This document shows positions 21,909-32,603 of a stretch of DNA of 64,000 nt, piece by piece. The stretch spans positions 8,484,521-8,548,520 of the forward strand of contig JAQFVV010006200.1 in the NCBI GenBank assembly GCA_028023455.1, read 5' to 3'. Position numbers and translations under genes: made by a program. The first letter of the stretch is position 1. Each line of letters opens with the position of its first letter. Origin of the DNA: Epiperipatus broadwayi. Its lineage: Eukaryota > Onychophora > Udeonychophora > Euonychophora > Peripatidae. Below the pieces are notes generated by a model, which had not been told where the DNA came from, did no database searches, and was given only the letters and a program-made list of their open reading frames with translations.

Positions 21909-24491
21909 TTACATTCTTTCTCTCATAGAATTCTCAATCATCACTTCTTCATCCGTTATATCTTCAGAACTACCTGAATCTTCTTCGCTATTCGAAACAC
22001 TTTCTAACCACTCAGGACTTTCATTACTGAATTCTGAATGAGGATATGCTTCCTCTTTAATTAAACTCTGAAGTATTTTTTTATCTTTTTCTTGATTACT
22101 TTCAGAATTGTCTTTTATTATAAATTTATTAATATTTGCATTATCGTAAATTTGAATCATATGTTGAGTTTTCAAATGTGGAACAATGCAAGATCTAACA
22201 ACTGTTTTATAATCACAGAAAGGACATTGGTATGGTTTTTCTAAGCTGTGCTTGAATCTGATATGTTTCTGAAGATGAGATTCCGCAAAGGCACCATAAC
22301 TACACTGACTGCATGCGAATGGACGAACCTGTTGATGAACTAACCAATGACTATCATACTGCAACTGAGTGTTAAAAGTTTTACAACAAGAATTGCATTG
22401 ATATTTTGTATCTTCTTGATGCTTGAATCTTATGTGAAACATAATTCTATTATATGAAATTGAAATGTATGGACAATTTGGACATTTGTGAGCCTTTTTA
22501 ATTATGTTATCCGGCACAGAAATATTATGTTTTTTATAACAATGGAAAGCAAAAATTTTTGGCTTTTTTGAATTAAAGGAACAAAAATGGCAGACTAAAA
22601 CATGACTGGCATTTAATAAATGTTTTCTAAATTTTCCTGATGATGGAAATACTTCTTCACACTGTTGGCACTTATTTCCAAAATGGTTTGTTAGCTTTAT
22701 ATTTACAGAACCTGAATTTTTGAGATCACTATTTTTGTGAAATGTTAGTGGCAGATTCTCATGCTGCAGGATAACCTTCACTCCCACAACATTAAAAGAA
22801 TCTTCCTGTTTATGAACATAAGTACAATGCATTGATATCCTAATATGAGAATCACTATAAAAACTACATATCTGACATAAAAATCCTATTTTTTTATAAC
22901 CTAATTCTCTAGAAACTTTATTATGCCTCTTGGAATTTAAATGACATTCAATTATTTTTATATCTTCTACACTTAGCTGCTTTATTTCTAAAGTTTTACA
23001 AGATCCTTCCATTTTGTGATTTTTTTGAAGGTGTAACTTCATTAATTTAAAGTTTTTTTCAGCATAACCACACACATCACAAATGATTAACAGATCTGAC
23101 ATTTGTTCAATTTGGTGTTTATGTGATTTTATTAGTGTTGATGCATTTTGCAAATAAATAGATTCATTGTCTTTCTTAAAATCTAATTGTTCAGATTTAT
23201 GTATATTGGATATAGAATTCACACTGGATATCTCATTTTCACCCTGAGTACGATCTAATTTACAGTTATTTTCCTTTATATAAAGTGTTGAAGTGCCAGG
23301 GCTATTAATATGTTCATCTGGTTTCTTTGATAAAATTCTTCCGTTACTATTTTGATTAACTTCTTCTTTCAATTTACCCTGAGATGATTTGAAGTTTTTA
23401 ACATTTTGTTTTGTTTCATTAGATCTATTACTACTGCCTACTATTTCACGAATAATGTGATTACTTATCACATTATTATGATTGTGATTATTTTGCATAT
23501 GTTTTAACATAGAGTCCAAATCATTAATTTTCACAGAGCATAATCCACAGGCAAAAATATTGACAATTTTCGATGCAGGAATTTCAAGAGCATTAATTGG
23601 TATTAAAGAAATATTATTATTGTTATTATTATTTTTATTTGTTATAACTTGTATTTTTGGAATTTGGTTAACATTCGCTGAATTAAATTCCTGAGGATGA
23701 CTAGTATTACAATTTGTAGAATCACTACTGCTGTTTGGAATAGGAACATGAGTGGGAGTCATAAAAGGCTGAGATAAAATGGCTTGTTTAGAATTATTAA
23801 AGGACATTCTTGGAAATGGCAATTGACCAGCTGGAGCTATTTTTCTAATTTTTGGACGTACTTCTACTGAATTTAGGGGAACAATAGTTGATAATGGCTG
23901 TGTAGGTTGTGATAACATTATAGTGGAAGGGTATGTAACTGATTGATTAGAGTTTTGGCCATTTCCAATCTGTTGCAAAACTAAGGTTTGAAAAAGTTCC
24001 AAATGATGAGTTTGATAATGAATTTGAACATTTTCTAAAGATGTACAAAGTAAACCACAAATTGAACATGCATAAAACCCTGAAATAAGAGGAAGAGGCT
24101 GATTCATCGCAGGCATAATAGGGCGTAAATGAGATGTTCCTAAAACATTTTGTGAATTTACTAAAGATGTATTGTTATTTAATTGTGAATTAGGTACAAC
24201 TTGTCGATTGGAATTTATAGGATGTTGAGTTTTGTAATGTTCTTCTAGTTGTCTTTCACCAGCACTCATAAAATCACAAATTTGGCAAGCATAAAATGTC
24301 TCTGCTACATCAGATTTCACTTGTGCAATGATGATCCTGTTCAATACATCTGCCTCTGAATGATTCATGCTGTGCTCATGTAATTCCCTAGCATCGTAAC
24401 AAGCAAAACTACACATCTGACAAAGCAGAGGCTTTTTATCTATTATCATTATGTCACTGTCAGGAGACTTTCTTTCACTATCCGAATGCAT
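21909..24491 (-). CDS. multi-C2H2 zinc-finger protein (12 fingers), large terminal exon
   Basis: An uninterrupted 860-codon frame from the first ATG (24491) encodes a probable nuclear DNA-binding regulator. Twelve C2H2 fingers are visible (residues from this Met): about 24-44, 69-90, 142-163, 315-336, 471-492, 539-560, 608-630, 634-655, 670-691, 699-719, 727-748 and 756-777. The first five are scattered in Ser/Asn-rich linkers with a poly-Asn tract near 286-293; the last six form a closer C-terminal array, of which the final two show a TGEKP-like linker (SLEKPYQC). The C-terminus is an acidic Ser/Glu tail (SNSEEDSGSSEDITDEEV). The frame stays open upstream of the ATG into a possible splice acceptor (about 24,538), so the true N-terminus may lie on another exon. 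No orthologue is recognised. The lack of stops over 2.6 kb in AT-rich DNA is strong evidence for selection. Confidence 0.9.
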   Translation of the reverse strand: MHSDSERKSPDSDIMIIDKKPLLCQMCSFACYDARELHEHSMNHSEADVLNRIIIAQVKSDVAETFYACQICDFMSAGERQLEEHYKTQHPINSNRQVVPNSQLNNNTSLVNSQNVLGTSHLRPIMPAMNQPLPLISGFYACSICGLLCTSLENVQIHYQTHHLELFQTLVLQQIGNGQNSNQSVTYPSTIMLSQPTQPLSTIVPLNSVEVRPKIRKIAPAGQLPFPRMSFNNSKQAILSQPFMTPTHVPIPNSSSDSTNCNTSHPQEFNSANVNQIPKIQVITNKNNNNNNNISLIPINALEIPASKIVNIFACGLCSVKINDLDSMLKHMQNNHNHNNVISNHIIREIVGSSNRSNETKQNVKNFKSSQGKLKEEVNQNSNGRILSKKPDEHINSPGTSTLYIKENNCKLDRTQGENEISSVNSISNIHKSEQLDFKKDNESIYLQNASTLIKSHKHQIEQMSDLLIICDVCGYAEKNFKLMKLHLQKNHKMEGSCKTLEIKQLSVEDIKIIECHLNSKRHNKVSRELGYKKIGFLCQICSFYSDSHIRISMHCTYVHKQEDSFNVVGVKVILQHENLPLTFHKNSDLKNSGSVNIKLTNHFGNKCQQCEEVFPSSGKFRKHLLNASHVLVCHFCSFNSKKPKIFAFHCYKKHNISVPDNIIKKAHKCPNCPYISISYNRIMFHIRFKHQEDTKYQCNSCCKTFNTQLQYDSHWLVHQQVRPFACSQCSYGAFAESHLQKHIRFKHSLEKPYQCPFCDYKTVVRSCIVPHLKTQHMIQIYDNANINKFIIKDNSESNQEKDKKILQSLIKEEAYPHSEFSNESPEWLESVSNSEEDSGSSEDITDEEVMIENSMRERM

Positions 24492-24529
24492 TTTTAATTT
24501 CAACCATATGTTCTTAATTGAAGTAATCT

Positions 24530-24562
24530 CAAAATATCTTGAAACAGGAAACCAAATGAATC
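24530..24562 (-). promoter_or_regulatory. candidate splice acceptor upstream of zinc-finger CDS
   Basis: On the minus strand a pyrimidine-rich run ends in AG (TTTGGTTTCCTGTTTCAAG, exon side starting about 24,537) 46 nt before the ATG, with the coding frame open across it. This fits an intron upstream, linking the coding exon to a distal leader or N-terminal exon. It is inferred from sequence only. Confidence 0.4.
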
Positions 24563-26595
24563 TATAAAAATATATATATACAAATATTAATGTCTCTCCT
24601 TCATATTATATACACAAGTTATCATAAAAATTCACTACACCTAATGTTCGCTAAATCTGAAATTGTTAAAAAAAAAAACATTCACCCATATATTTCATTT
24701 TCCAAATGTTAAATATATTTGAAGAAAAAAAAATTAAATCTAAATAAATCTAATACAAAGAGTAATAATACTGAACAACTCAATATATATTTAATACAAT
24801 ACAATTTCTTTAAATCTGTTTTGACTGTTCAACAGTATTCCACAGAGAAGTAAATACAAAAAAACATAAATACCAACAATATTACAACAATACTATGCAC
24901 ATGCAATGTCAATCATGAATTTATATTGTAATAGAATAAAAATATGATAAGGATAGGTTTAAAGACTTTAATATGACTCACAAAATTGAGATATCAATTA
25001 TAACAGAATAAAAGTACTGTATAGTCTAATCGTTAATTTCCAATTGTAATGGAATAAAAATATGAAAAGCTAATATTTAGATCACCTCACAAATTCAGAA
25101 GACAAATTTAACAAAATTAAATTAAAATAATGTTAACAGAGCAACAATATCTCATAAATATTAATATGCCCTTGTTGGATAAACCAATTGTAACAGAATA
25201 TAAATACTTAATAATGATAAGAGGCTTCATTATCCTACAAATTTAGGCACATTATCCTATCATTAATAAAATATATAAAAAATTTTAAAACCTCATAAAT
25301 TTATAACATCCAATCATAAGTTTACAGTACTAAAACTATAATAAAACACAATATACAAAATCGACTCATCTAACATATCTTACCACTTGCACCAACTTAT
25401 AATGATAAAAAATGAAAATCAATACTTCAAATGGTCTTACAATTTACAATATCCAAATCATAATGACATGAAATAAATGTAAGATTTTTATTTCACACTT
25501 ATACAAATATGATTAGCAACCACAACAAATTGTCCTTCAAATCAATAAATTATGCCAAGTTATTAAACTCTAAATTATAATTACCCCAAAAAGCATAATA
25601 TTATTAATATTCTATTACAAGCAAATTGTAATATTAAAAGCTTGATATTTAAATGAAATATATAATCTACATTGATGAGCTTTAAGTCTAAACAAAGTAA
25701 ATCATTCTATTTAATGTAATTCAAATACCAGTTTCAATATATGCAATTACCAATTTTATAACATCATAAAATTATCATCTTTCTAATTAAATAAATTTCT
25801 ATAATATACATCCAATAAATAATAGTTTAAGAGAATATGCAAGCATCTAATTATAATCGGTTTTTTACCCTAAATAATTAATATACTTATATTTTACTAA
25901 CTGTTGAACAATCTGAGTTATAAATTATTAACAAAATATAACTATTGCATATAACTGTTAAAATAATTATGGTGATCTAATTAATTATTAAACATCTAGC
26001 TATATCAAATTAATTAATCTATTATCATGTAAGATATGTACCTAACTTGTATAATAATATACTACATTTATAATAGAAAACATATATTTACCAAACCAAA
26101 TATTTGATTCCCGGACTATTTTATGATTATTTATTATAGTAAATCAATACATAACTACTATATATTAAAATTTTATTAGCCAATAGATTTGCAATACTAA
26201 TTGAATGATAACTAAAGCAAGTTTATTTGTTTAAATGAATTAAAAATTTACTAACAATAAATATAAAAAATGATAGACAATTAATGTTTGTGACATATAT
26301 TCTAATTAAATATTATGAAATATATTTTCCATCCAAATTAATATTAATAAAAATAGGTACTTACACAGTGAAAATTCACCTATTTAATGTTTAATATATG
26401 ATATATAAAATTTATGTAAAACAAAAATGTTGCTGCACACACACACCAAAGCTAATGATAACTTTACAATATTTGAAATAAAGTTAATTGATTAAAATAA
26501 ACTATAATAAGTTTGTTTATTCATTCACCTTATTTTCCAAATAAAACATCAATGAGTAATTGCTACAATGCAATCCTTTCAGATTTTCAATACTT
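24563..26595. other. AT-rich, probably intronic; degenerate repeats
   Basis: A loose motif (CAATTGTAACAGAATA-AAATA) recurs near 24,934, 24,996, 25,041 and 25,188 with irregular spacing, as in a decayed satellite. The rest is featureless AT-rich sequence. If the zinc-finger gene starts near 43 kb, this is intron. Confidence 0.45.
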
Positions 26596-26599
26596 ATAA

Positions 26600-27335
26600 C
26601 ATGTACAGAGGCAAAACTCTCCATACAGTAGTACCAGAGTAATCAATGGATGCAAGAAGGTTTGTGCATAAAATCCCTATCTAGTGCCTACTTGTCCAAT
26701 ATCCCCAGACTAGTTTTTAGCTTGTGCCTTATATCAATGAGGAGCCTTAGATTTGAGAGCATTGCACCTAGATCTTAAGATCTAATGCAACCCTCTAGCA
26801 GCCACCTTTTACCTTTTTAGCCAATTATAAAGCTTTGAGTCCAAAATGAAAACACAATAATGTTTATAAGCTAAGATCATTAGCTTTTTTAGTCGCATAG
26901 ATCTGAACTCAGTTCAGCATCCATACTTTTTGGAGTCTTTAGTTCTTTAATAACCACAGTCACCATAATCCTATTGGGCAGTATTGGTATTAAACCATCA
27001 AACATCACATGGTCATCATTCTTAATGCTTACAGAACCAAAGACAACAATAAAGTATGGATGCTGAACTGAGTTCAGATCTATACAACTATACAAACTAA
27101 TGAACTTAGCTTGAAACATTATTGTGTTTTCATTTTGGACTCAAAGCTTTATTGTTAGCTAAAAAAGTAAAAGGTGGTTGCTGGAAAATTGCATTAGATC
27201 CTAAGATCTATATACAGTGCTCCTCACTGATGAAGGCCACAAGCCAGAAACTAATCTGGGGATATTGGATGAGTAGGCACTAGATAGGTATTTTATGCAC
27301 AAACTTTCTTCCATCCATTGATTACTCTAGCAAAC
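26600..27335. mobile_element. RZ1 retrozyme-like repeat, long inverted copy
   Basis: The two arms (26,605-about 26,965 minus orientation; about 27,030-27,330 plus orientation) are inverted RZ1 copies forming a foldback of about 730 bp. Its middle keeps the unit-junction sequence (AAACCATCAAACATCACATGG). The plus-strand arm keeps the hammerhead core well (see 27221-27266). In the minus-strand arm (26,696-26,750) the core is mutated. Unlike other RZ1 copies, its outer ends are eroded and no clear target duplication is seen. The short open frame across the middle is an accident of the palindrome. Confidence 0.8.
27221..27266 (+). ncRNA. hammerhead ribozyme, RZ1 (near-complete core)
   Basis: Helix I inner part TCCTCA (27221-27226) pairs with TGGGGA (27257-27262). 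The core CTGATGA (27227-27233) is intact. Helix II is GGC (27235-27237) with GCC (27243-27245) closing a CACAA loop, with an A-A mismatch next to the core. GAA A follows (27247-27250). Helix III is minimal with a CTAAT loop-side sequence and one pair lost by G-to-A. The predicted cleavage is after C27256. The outer CCAA/TTGG part of helix I is lost. Confidence 0.65.
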
Positions 27336-28221
27336 AAGATAAAAGTACCATAAACAGTTATCCAAAACTATGAGTATTTGTTAAATTTCAATATTCTCTT
27401 AAGTATTATTTTTTATCCTTTATTTAGCAAACATTTAATATCATAAGGGCATTATAAAAAAACAGATGCTAGTCTCCATTTACAATGATATAATGTAGAA
27501 ATAAATTGGTTTAAATCCTATGTTAAAATACTCAGAATATTATAAAGTAATATCTGTAGATAAAAATAATTTTTATATACAGTAGTATACTGTCAGCTTC
27601 GATGTTTCATTATTAAAATGCTTTGTTCACACATGACAATCATTTTTCATTAGGGAAATATTAAAACAAATTTGAAATTGCCATAATTACTTTTATAAAT
27701 ATGAATTTGAAAAGAATGGGGAAGTGTTTATTATATCTATAAATTACTTTTATCCTTGGACAAATATAATCCTTCTACTCCATCATTTGTAATTGTCAAG
27801 CAAATACTTTTAAAATAAGTATAAAAAATATATAAAAGAACTTAGGTTTGCTTCTATTAAAGTCGGGATGTTAGAGCGAATTTGAATCTTTCAGTCTTAT
27901 TTATAACCTCATACAATTGATGTCATTTTTCGTCACCAAAACTAAGGTTAAGCTCTTTCTTAATTCACTCTAATACCAAAATCACCATGTGTTTCACACT
28001 TAAAAATCCCCATTTTGTAACAATAATAATAAATATTTTATAATCATTACACATAACAAATAATATCTGCACTCTAAAACACAAATAATACTATTTTAAT
28101 TCAACACAAATTAAAACAATCTGCACTATATTCTAACAATATTGCATTGGAAATATATATATATATATTATTCCAATAAAATATTACACGTCATATAAAC
28201 ATAACAACATACAAGTCGAGG
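27336..28221. other. AT-rich non-coding stretch
   Basis: No gene or clear repeat is visible. A (TA)n run lies at about 28,155-28,168. Confidence 0.5.
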
Positions 28222-28822
28222 ACATATATTGGATATCATTTATCTTTTTCATGAGTATCAGTTGTATAAGATAGAGTGGATGACTAAAGAGAGCTTGAAA
28301 GTCTGGGTTCAACTCCCTCTAATTACATCTAGCTTAAAAGTATATATACTATACTTGTATTTAAATATTACATATTTAGATTGTATTCTGCCCACCCCTC
28401 TTCTATGTATTTCAATGGGCTTAAAGTCCTATATATAAGGGATCAGAATGATTTAAAAAGAGTATGACAACAAAATTGGAAAACAAGGGCTTTGAATATG
28501 CCATCATCTGATTTTCCATGATATGGATAGCTGAAGAGTTAGAGTGGAGAAGATTGAAGCATGAAGTTTGTAGAATTGCTATCTTAATATAAACAGAGCA
28601 CTGATTATATATGTGTGTGGGGGATGATCAGATCAACTGATGAGTGCTGGTTCAGCACAAAATACGGATATTGGAGATCATTTATCTTTTTCGCATGTAT
28701 GTGGACATGTGTATCGATTGTATAAGATGGAATGAATGACTCAAGGGAGCTTAAAATATAGGTTCAAATTCCCTCTAATTACATCTAGCTTAAAAGTATA
28801 TATATTATACTTGTATCTAATT
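28222..28822 (+). mobile_element. RZ2 retrozyme-like repeat, tandem 1.3-mer
   Basis: ATTGGATATCATTTATC at 28,228 recurs as ATTGGAGATCATTTATC at 28,670, giving a monomer of 442 bp. About 150 bp of a second unit follow (identical blocks CATCTAGCTTAAAAGTATAT and the B-box-like GGTTCAACTCC / GGTTCAAATTCC). A hammerhead ribozyme lies exactly at the unit junction (28624-28681), and the first unit begins close to the cleavage position. Further copies lie at 11,936-12,345 and 52,965-53,095. The tandem arrangement, length and lack of coding capacity fit a retrozyme. Confidence 0.7.
28624..28681 (+). ncRNA. type I hammerhead ribozyme, RZ2
   Basis: Helix I outer ATGATC (28624-28629) pairs with GATCAT (28676-28681). 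After an internal loop, inner TCAA (28633-28636) pairs with TTGG (28671-28674, one G-U). The core CTGATGA (28637-28643) is intact. Helix II GTGCT/AGCAC (28644-28648 with 28654-28658) is perfect, with loop GGTTC. The expected GAA is AAA here (G12 to A). Helix III is a two-pair stem (AT/AT) with loop ACGG. The predicted cleavage is after A28670. The minus-strand copy at 53 kb keeps GAAA, so the family consensus is complete. Every helix of a minimal type I hammerhead is present. Confidence 0.7.
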
Positions 28823-29937
28823 ATAGTATACAGTATATAAAGTCAATTTGTAAGCATAATTTTATCAGTATACATTCATAGATAATGACTGACTTTAAAC
28901 ATCATTGTTAATCCTAAAATTCATTTTTAAGATTCAAAATTATTATATTTCTTTAATATAGATATATACTTCAATCTTAAATTAAAAATTAAATAAATAT
29001 TAAATTTGTATCAGTACATAGCTATGTTTTTACATTTTTAACTCTTTCTACTTGTGATCAATGTCTTAAATATTCCTCAAATAACATAAATATGTATATT
29101 AGTTTTTTTAAACATATGATTAGACGTGGGAAAAACATGAATGACTTTAAATAAAATGATGCTTATAAATTGAACTAATATAATTATCATCAAATAAACA
29201 GAAAACAATAGCAAATGGATATTTAACTTCTAACTTAACATTAAGATTTGTAACTGTAAGAAAGAAATATAATAATTTCTTGTCTTAAAAATAAATCAGT
29301 TGTTAATATAGAGTGGTTTTAAAATAACAATTATCTATAAATAATGTGAGTCAGCTGATAAGATATGACTAATGTCAAAATATATCTTGGAAAACATTTA
29401 TGTTTTTCCTATAAAAACACTAGCACATGAATAGAAACAGTGTTAGAATGTAGACTAAAAAAGTAGTATTGTGCTAACAAAAATGGATAATCTATTTGGT
29501 GTTTAATAAAAATTTAAAATATAGCATATATATCTGTATTAAAAAATATAATTTCTCATTGTAAAAATGAATGCTGAGGTTGTTTAGAGACTGCAATTAT
29601 CTATGAATGCATGCTAAAGTGATGCTTATAAATTGAAATAATTATGCCTTTTATGTTTAGGATGATACCATTGATAACTTTTATGCTTTGACATTTTAAC
29701 AATTTAAATAATATTTAATAATTAATACACTTACGAGATCATAAAAATTTCTTTTTGTCTTTTGATTTTTTTCTTCTTTCAATTTTGATTTCAAAAAAAG
29801 AAGTAAAAAAAAATTACAATTTCAAACTTACTTTCTTTTTCCTACTTCTTTCAACTTTTGTTTACAAATTATTGAAAAAATAATTTATGAAAAATAAAAT
29901 TGCAAATAATGCATTTCACATTTGTGCACTTTTCACA
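28823..29937. other. AT-rich non-coding stretch
   Basis: No gene is recognised. GATGCTTATAAATTGAA appears twice (about 29,158 and 29,621), hinting at an old duplication. Confidence 0.5.
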
Positions 29938-30005
29938 ATGCTTTTTATTAAAATGTCTGACAATTTTGATTATATAACAGTCTTCTTCAGATCTATAAAA
30001 TATAA
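29938..30005 (-). repeat. hammerhead-like 3'-end motif, copy 1
   Basis: On the minus strand this reads CTGAAGA (29990-29984), GACTG, a short spacer, (C)AAAA, TTGTC, then AGACATTTTAATAAAAAGCA. It is the same block found at 34,548-34,605 (minus) and 37,985-38,045 (plus). Core and spacing recall hammerhead helix II flanked by CTGANGA and GAAA, but helix II and GAAA are decayed in this copy. Confidence 0.5.
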
Positions 30006-30254
30006 CTGTATCACATTCTTTCTTATTTATTTATATAAACAAGCACTAAACTTCTTTATATTTTCGGTTGTTTTCTCATCCTTGGTGTTCGCCACAGGAT
30101 GGAGTTGATGCTAATCAAAAACATATACATATAACGATTCCGGGCCGGACCTAAATGATCGATTTGATCTAAAAAGATCTGATTTCTTAGATTTGTAATA
30201 AAATATTCTACTAACTAATACTATTATATGATGTTAGTTTTTTCCATTTTTGTA
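30006..30254. other. non-coding stretch
   Basis: It leads into the first tandem array. No gene is seen. Confidence 0.4.
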
Positions 30255-30775
30255 AATGTTTATTAATCTTATCTTGTTTTTGAGTTGTATGTGTGTATGT
30301 CTTTAAAGTTACGGTGTTTTTCTAATTTTTTTTTTTTTTTTGGACTTTACGTGTGTCTTTTTAAAGTTACGGTCTTTTTTTTTTTCAAGAGTAAATCAAT
30401 AATTTTATTCAAAAGCAAGACGTAATAAGTAAATGTTTATTAATCTTATCTTGTTTTTGAGTTTGGGTGTGTGTCTTTAAAGTTACGGGGCTTTTTCGAA
30501 TTTTTTTTTTTTTTGGACTTTAGGTGTGTCTTTTTAAAGTTACGGTATTTTTTTTGCAAGAGTAAATCAATAATTTGATTCAAAAGCAAGATGTAATAAG
30601 TCAATGTTTATTAATCTTAGATTGTTTCTTTAGTTTGTGTGTCTTTAAAGTTACGGGGCTTTTTCTCATTTTTTTTGGACTTTATATGTGTCTTTTTTAA
30701 AAGTTACGGTATTTTTGGTCAAGAGTTTTAAATCAATCATTTAATTAAAAAAGCAAGACGTAATTCTATATCTAT
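30255..30775. repeat. tandem array 1, about 175-bp unit, three copies
   Basis: Units start at 30,255, 30,432 and 30,603 with AATGTTTATTAATCTTA. Each carries two copies of CTTTAAAGTTACGG separated by a poly-T tract and GGACTTTA, then CAAGAGTAAATCAAT and AAGCAAGACGTAAT. The last unit is truncated. Non-coding minisatellite-like DNA. Confidence 0.8.
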
Positions 30776-30811
30776 CAAAAGTAACATAATTTATATGCTA
30801 CAATTTAAAAT

Positions 30812-31330
30812 TGATAACCGACTACTATTAGTAAGGACCGTCATCAAAAGACTCGATTGAAAAATGATACCCGACTAATTTGTTTTTTTTTTGGGGGGGG
30901 GGGGGGACAGTAATGAATCAGAAAATGGGTTGTTTTTGTTAAGTCTGTCTATATAAAAAGGGTACCGTTATTGAAATACTAAATTTAAAAATGATAGCCG
31001 ACTAATTTGCGTTTCTTTTGACAGTAATTAATCAGAAAATGGATTTCTTTTTTTGGTAAATCTTGTGTATATATAAAAACAAACAAACCGTAATTCAAAG
31101 ACTCCATTGAAAAAATCAAACCCCGTTGAATTTGCTTTTTTTTTTTTTTTAAAGACAGTAATTAATCAGGAACTGGGTTGTTTTTGTTAGTGTGCAGATA
31201 TAAAAACTAATCTTATTTTGAAATAATAAATGTAACAATAAAAAAAATACCCGACTAATTTTCTTTTTCGGACAAGTAATTCCTAATAATTAGACACTGG
31301 GTTGTTTTTGTTCGTGCGTATATATTGAAA
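30812..31330. repeat. tandem array 2, about 123-bp unit, four copies
   Basis: Units begin near 30,837, 30,964, 31,087 and 31,208, and a partial unit precedes them. Shared blocks: ACCGTnATT-AAA, ACCCGACTAATTTG, poly-T, GACAGTAATTAATCAG, GGGTTGTTTTTGTTAG, TATATAAAAA. The first unit has a T10G14 run. Unrelated to array 1 in sequence but directly adjoining it. Confidence 0.8.
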
Positions 31331-31334
31331 CAGT

Positions 31335-31435
31335 GAGATTCGTATTCGAATCTCAAGTTTCACCTTTTTCTGTCGTCTCTCACTGACCGGTCTATCCCAC
31401 CCAAATTTAAACTTTTGGTATCGAGTTGTGTGTGT
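31335..31435 (-). repeat. SINE-like fragment
   Basis: The minus strand reads AAATTTGGGTGGGATAGACC...GGTGAAACTTGAGATTCGAA, matching the body of the minus-strand repeat at 3,595-3,700. The GATTCGAA word is B-box-like. It is a fragment without the tail. Confidence 0.4.
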
Positions 31436-31823
31436 AACAATATTAAAAATGTATAAATATATGTAGAATTCAACATAAACACGCACACATTTCGATCTCA
31501 AATTAAAGGCAATAAATACGGATAAAGTAATATAATTTAGATTTCTTTAGCTAAATAAATCTTGTGTAATATTAATCATTTATTTTGAATTTATAAAGTT
31601 CGTATTTATTGCTTAGTTTAAATTTCGTTAAATAATAATTCTAACAAAATCTGATGCAATAATTAATTAAAGTTAAAATAATTTTATTCCCTTTTGTCTT
31701 TGAAAATTTAAAAGCATCGGTCAGTGATAGATAATAAATTAATTATAGGAAAATTCCAAAAAAATGTAATTAACGAATGTAAAAAAAAACAACAAAACAA
31801 ACAATAGCACAGCAGATTTCTTT
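31436..31823. other. AT-rich non-coding stretch
   Basis: Nothing recognisable. Confidence 0.45.
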
Positions 31824-31931
31824 CTAATTAAAACCAGCAAAAGCATTGATTATCCTGAGGGCAAGATAAAGAAAACCTAAAAATATCTCAACAGAAAAAA
31901 TTAAAAGATCAAGATAAAAAAAGGAGGCCAT
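31824..31931 (-). CDS. possible 35-residue hydrophobic micro-ORF (speculative)
   Basis: On the minus strand an ATG sits in the context CCAAGATGGCC (31931-31929), a good start context that also matches the YY1 site found at many animal promoters. It opens 35 codons ending in TAG, and the product is mostly hydrophobic (segments FFYLDLLIF and FLGFLYLALRII), like a single membrane helix. However, GTTTTCTTTATCTTGCCCTC followed by AG inside it would make a good splice acceptor, so the same bases may instead be an intron end. No homology is recognised. Confidence 0.15.
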   Translation of the reverse strand: MASFFYLDLLIFSVEIFLGFLYLALRIINAFAGFN

Positions 31932-31962
31932 CTTGGACTTGCTGGAGACTTTCACTTGAATT

Positions 31963-32126
31963 TTAGCTTTGCTCTCGAGTGGAGAGTCTAAAATATCTTA
32001 AAATAAATTGATATTGCCAAGGTATGACCGAGTAAGCACCGAGATTATTCTCCATCGGGAGATGGCCCACCATATGCCGAACTTCACCTTGCCCATCGTA
32101 AAAACACCATAATGATCTGCTGCCTG
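31963..32126 (-). CDS. candidate exon (unassigned)
   Basis: On the minus strand a strong acceptor-like sequence (TTTCTTGTTTATTTCAG) precedes an open frame from about 32,125 (SRSLWCFYDGQGEVRHMVGHLPMENN...) to a stop at 31,963. The composition is GC-richer than the flanks and CpGs survive. CAAG/GTGAAG inside could be a donor. It is exon-like in texture, but no family is recognised and it may be chance. Confidence 0.2.
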
Positions 32127-32527
32127 AAATAAACAAGAAAGCCGCTGCTGTTAAAATCAATAAAAAAACCCAAAGACAAGAAAGAAAACTGCTAATCACG
32201 AACAATCTACTATTAAACAAATGGACGAAAACATCTTATAAAACAGGTACCTGTGTGTGTATTCCAAATTATAGAGTACTCTAGTAAATAAGCTATAGCT
32301 CATCTCCTACTATTTGTCTAACTTCTAAATGTTAAAATTGTAATTTTGTGAAACTAAAATTTGAGAATTAATGTAATCTGTAAATTTCTCGCATAATCTA
32401 GCTTACCTCCCTCTATCCTTCTTAGGTGTGTATTTCTCAAATCTACACTTTATTTATAATTATCATTGAAATATTACCTTCTCATAATTGTCTTAGTTTT
32501 AAAGCTAAATCCATAATCGCTTGAACA
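32127..32527. other. non-coding stretch
   Basis: AT-rich; nothing recognisable. Confidence 0.4.
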
Positions 32528-32603
32528 TTGAATGCGTGTCGAATTGTCATTAATATTTGCTTTATAAATAACTTAAATTTCATATAAATCGACACGCATT
32601 CAA
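32528..32603. repeat. short perfect inverted repeat
   Basis: TTGAATGCGTGTCGA (32528-32542) is exactly inverted at 32589-32603 across a 46-bp AT-rich spacer. It could be a tiny MITE or a remnant of transposon ends. Confidence 0.5.

Noticed and set aside
26889-27119. 76-codon minus-strand frame in the middle of the RZ1 foldback
   Set aside because: It spans both arms of a palindrome and has no family signature. Other RZ1 copies do not keep the frame.
30255-31330. CRISPR-like array of regular repeats
   Set aside because: The whole unit repeats without unique spacers, and the DNA is eukaryotic in character.
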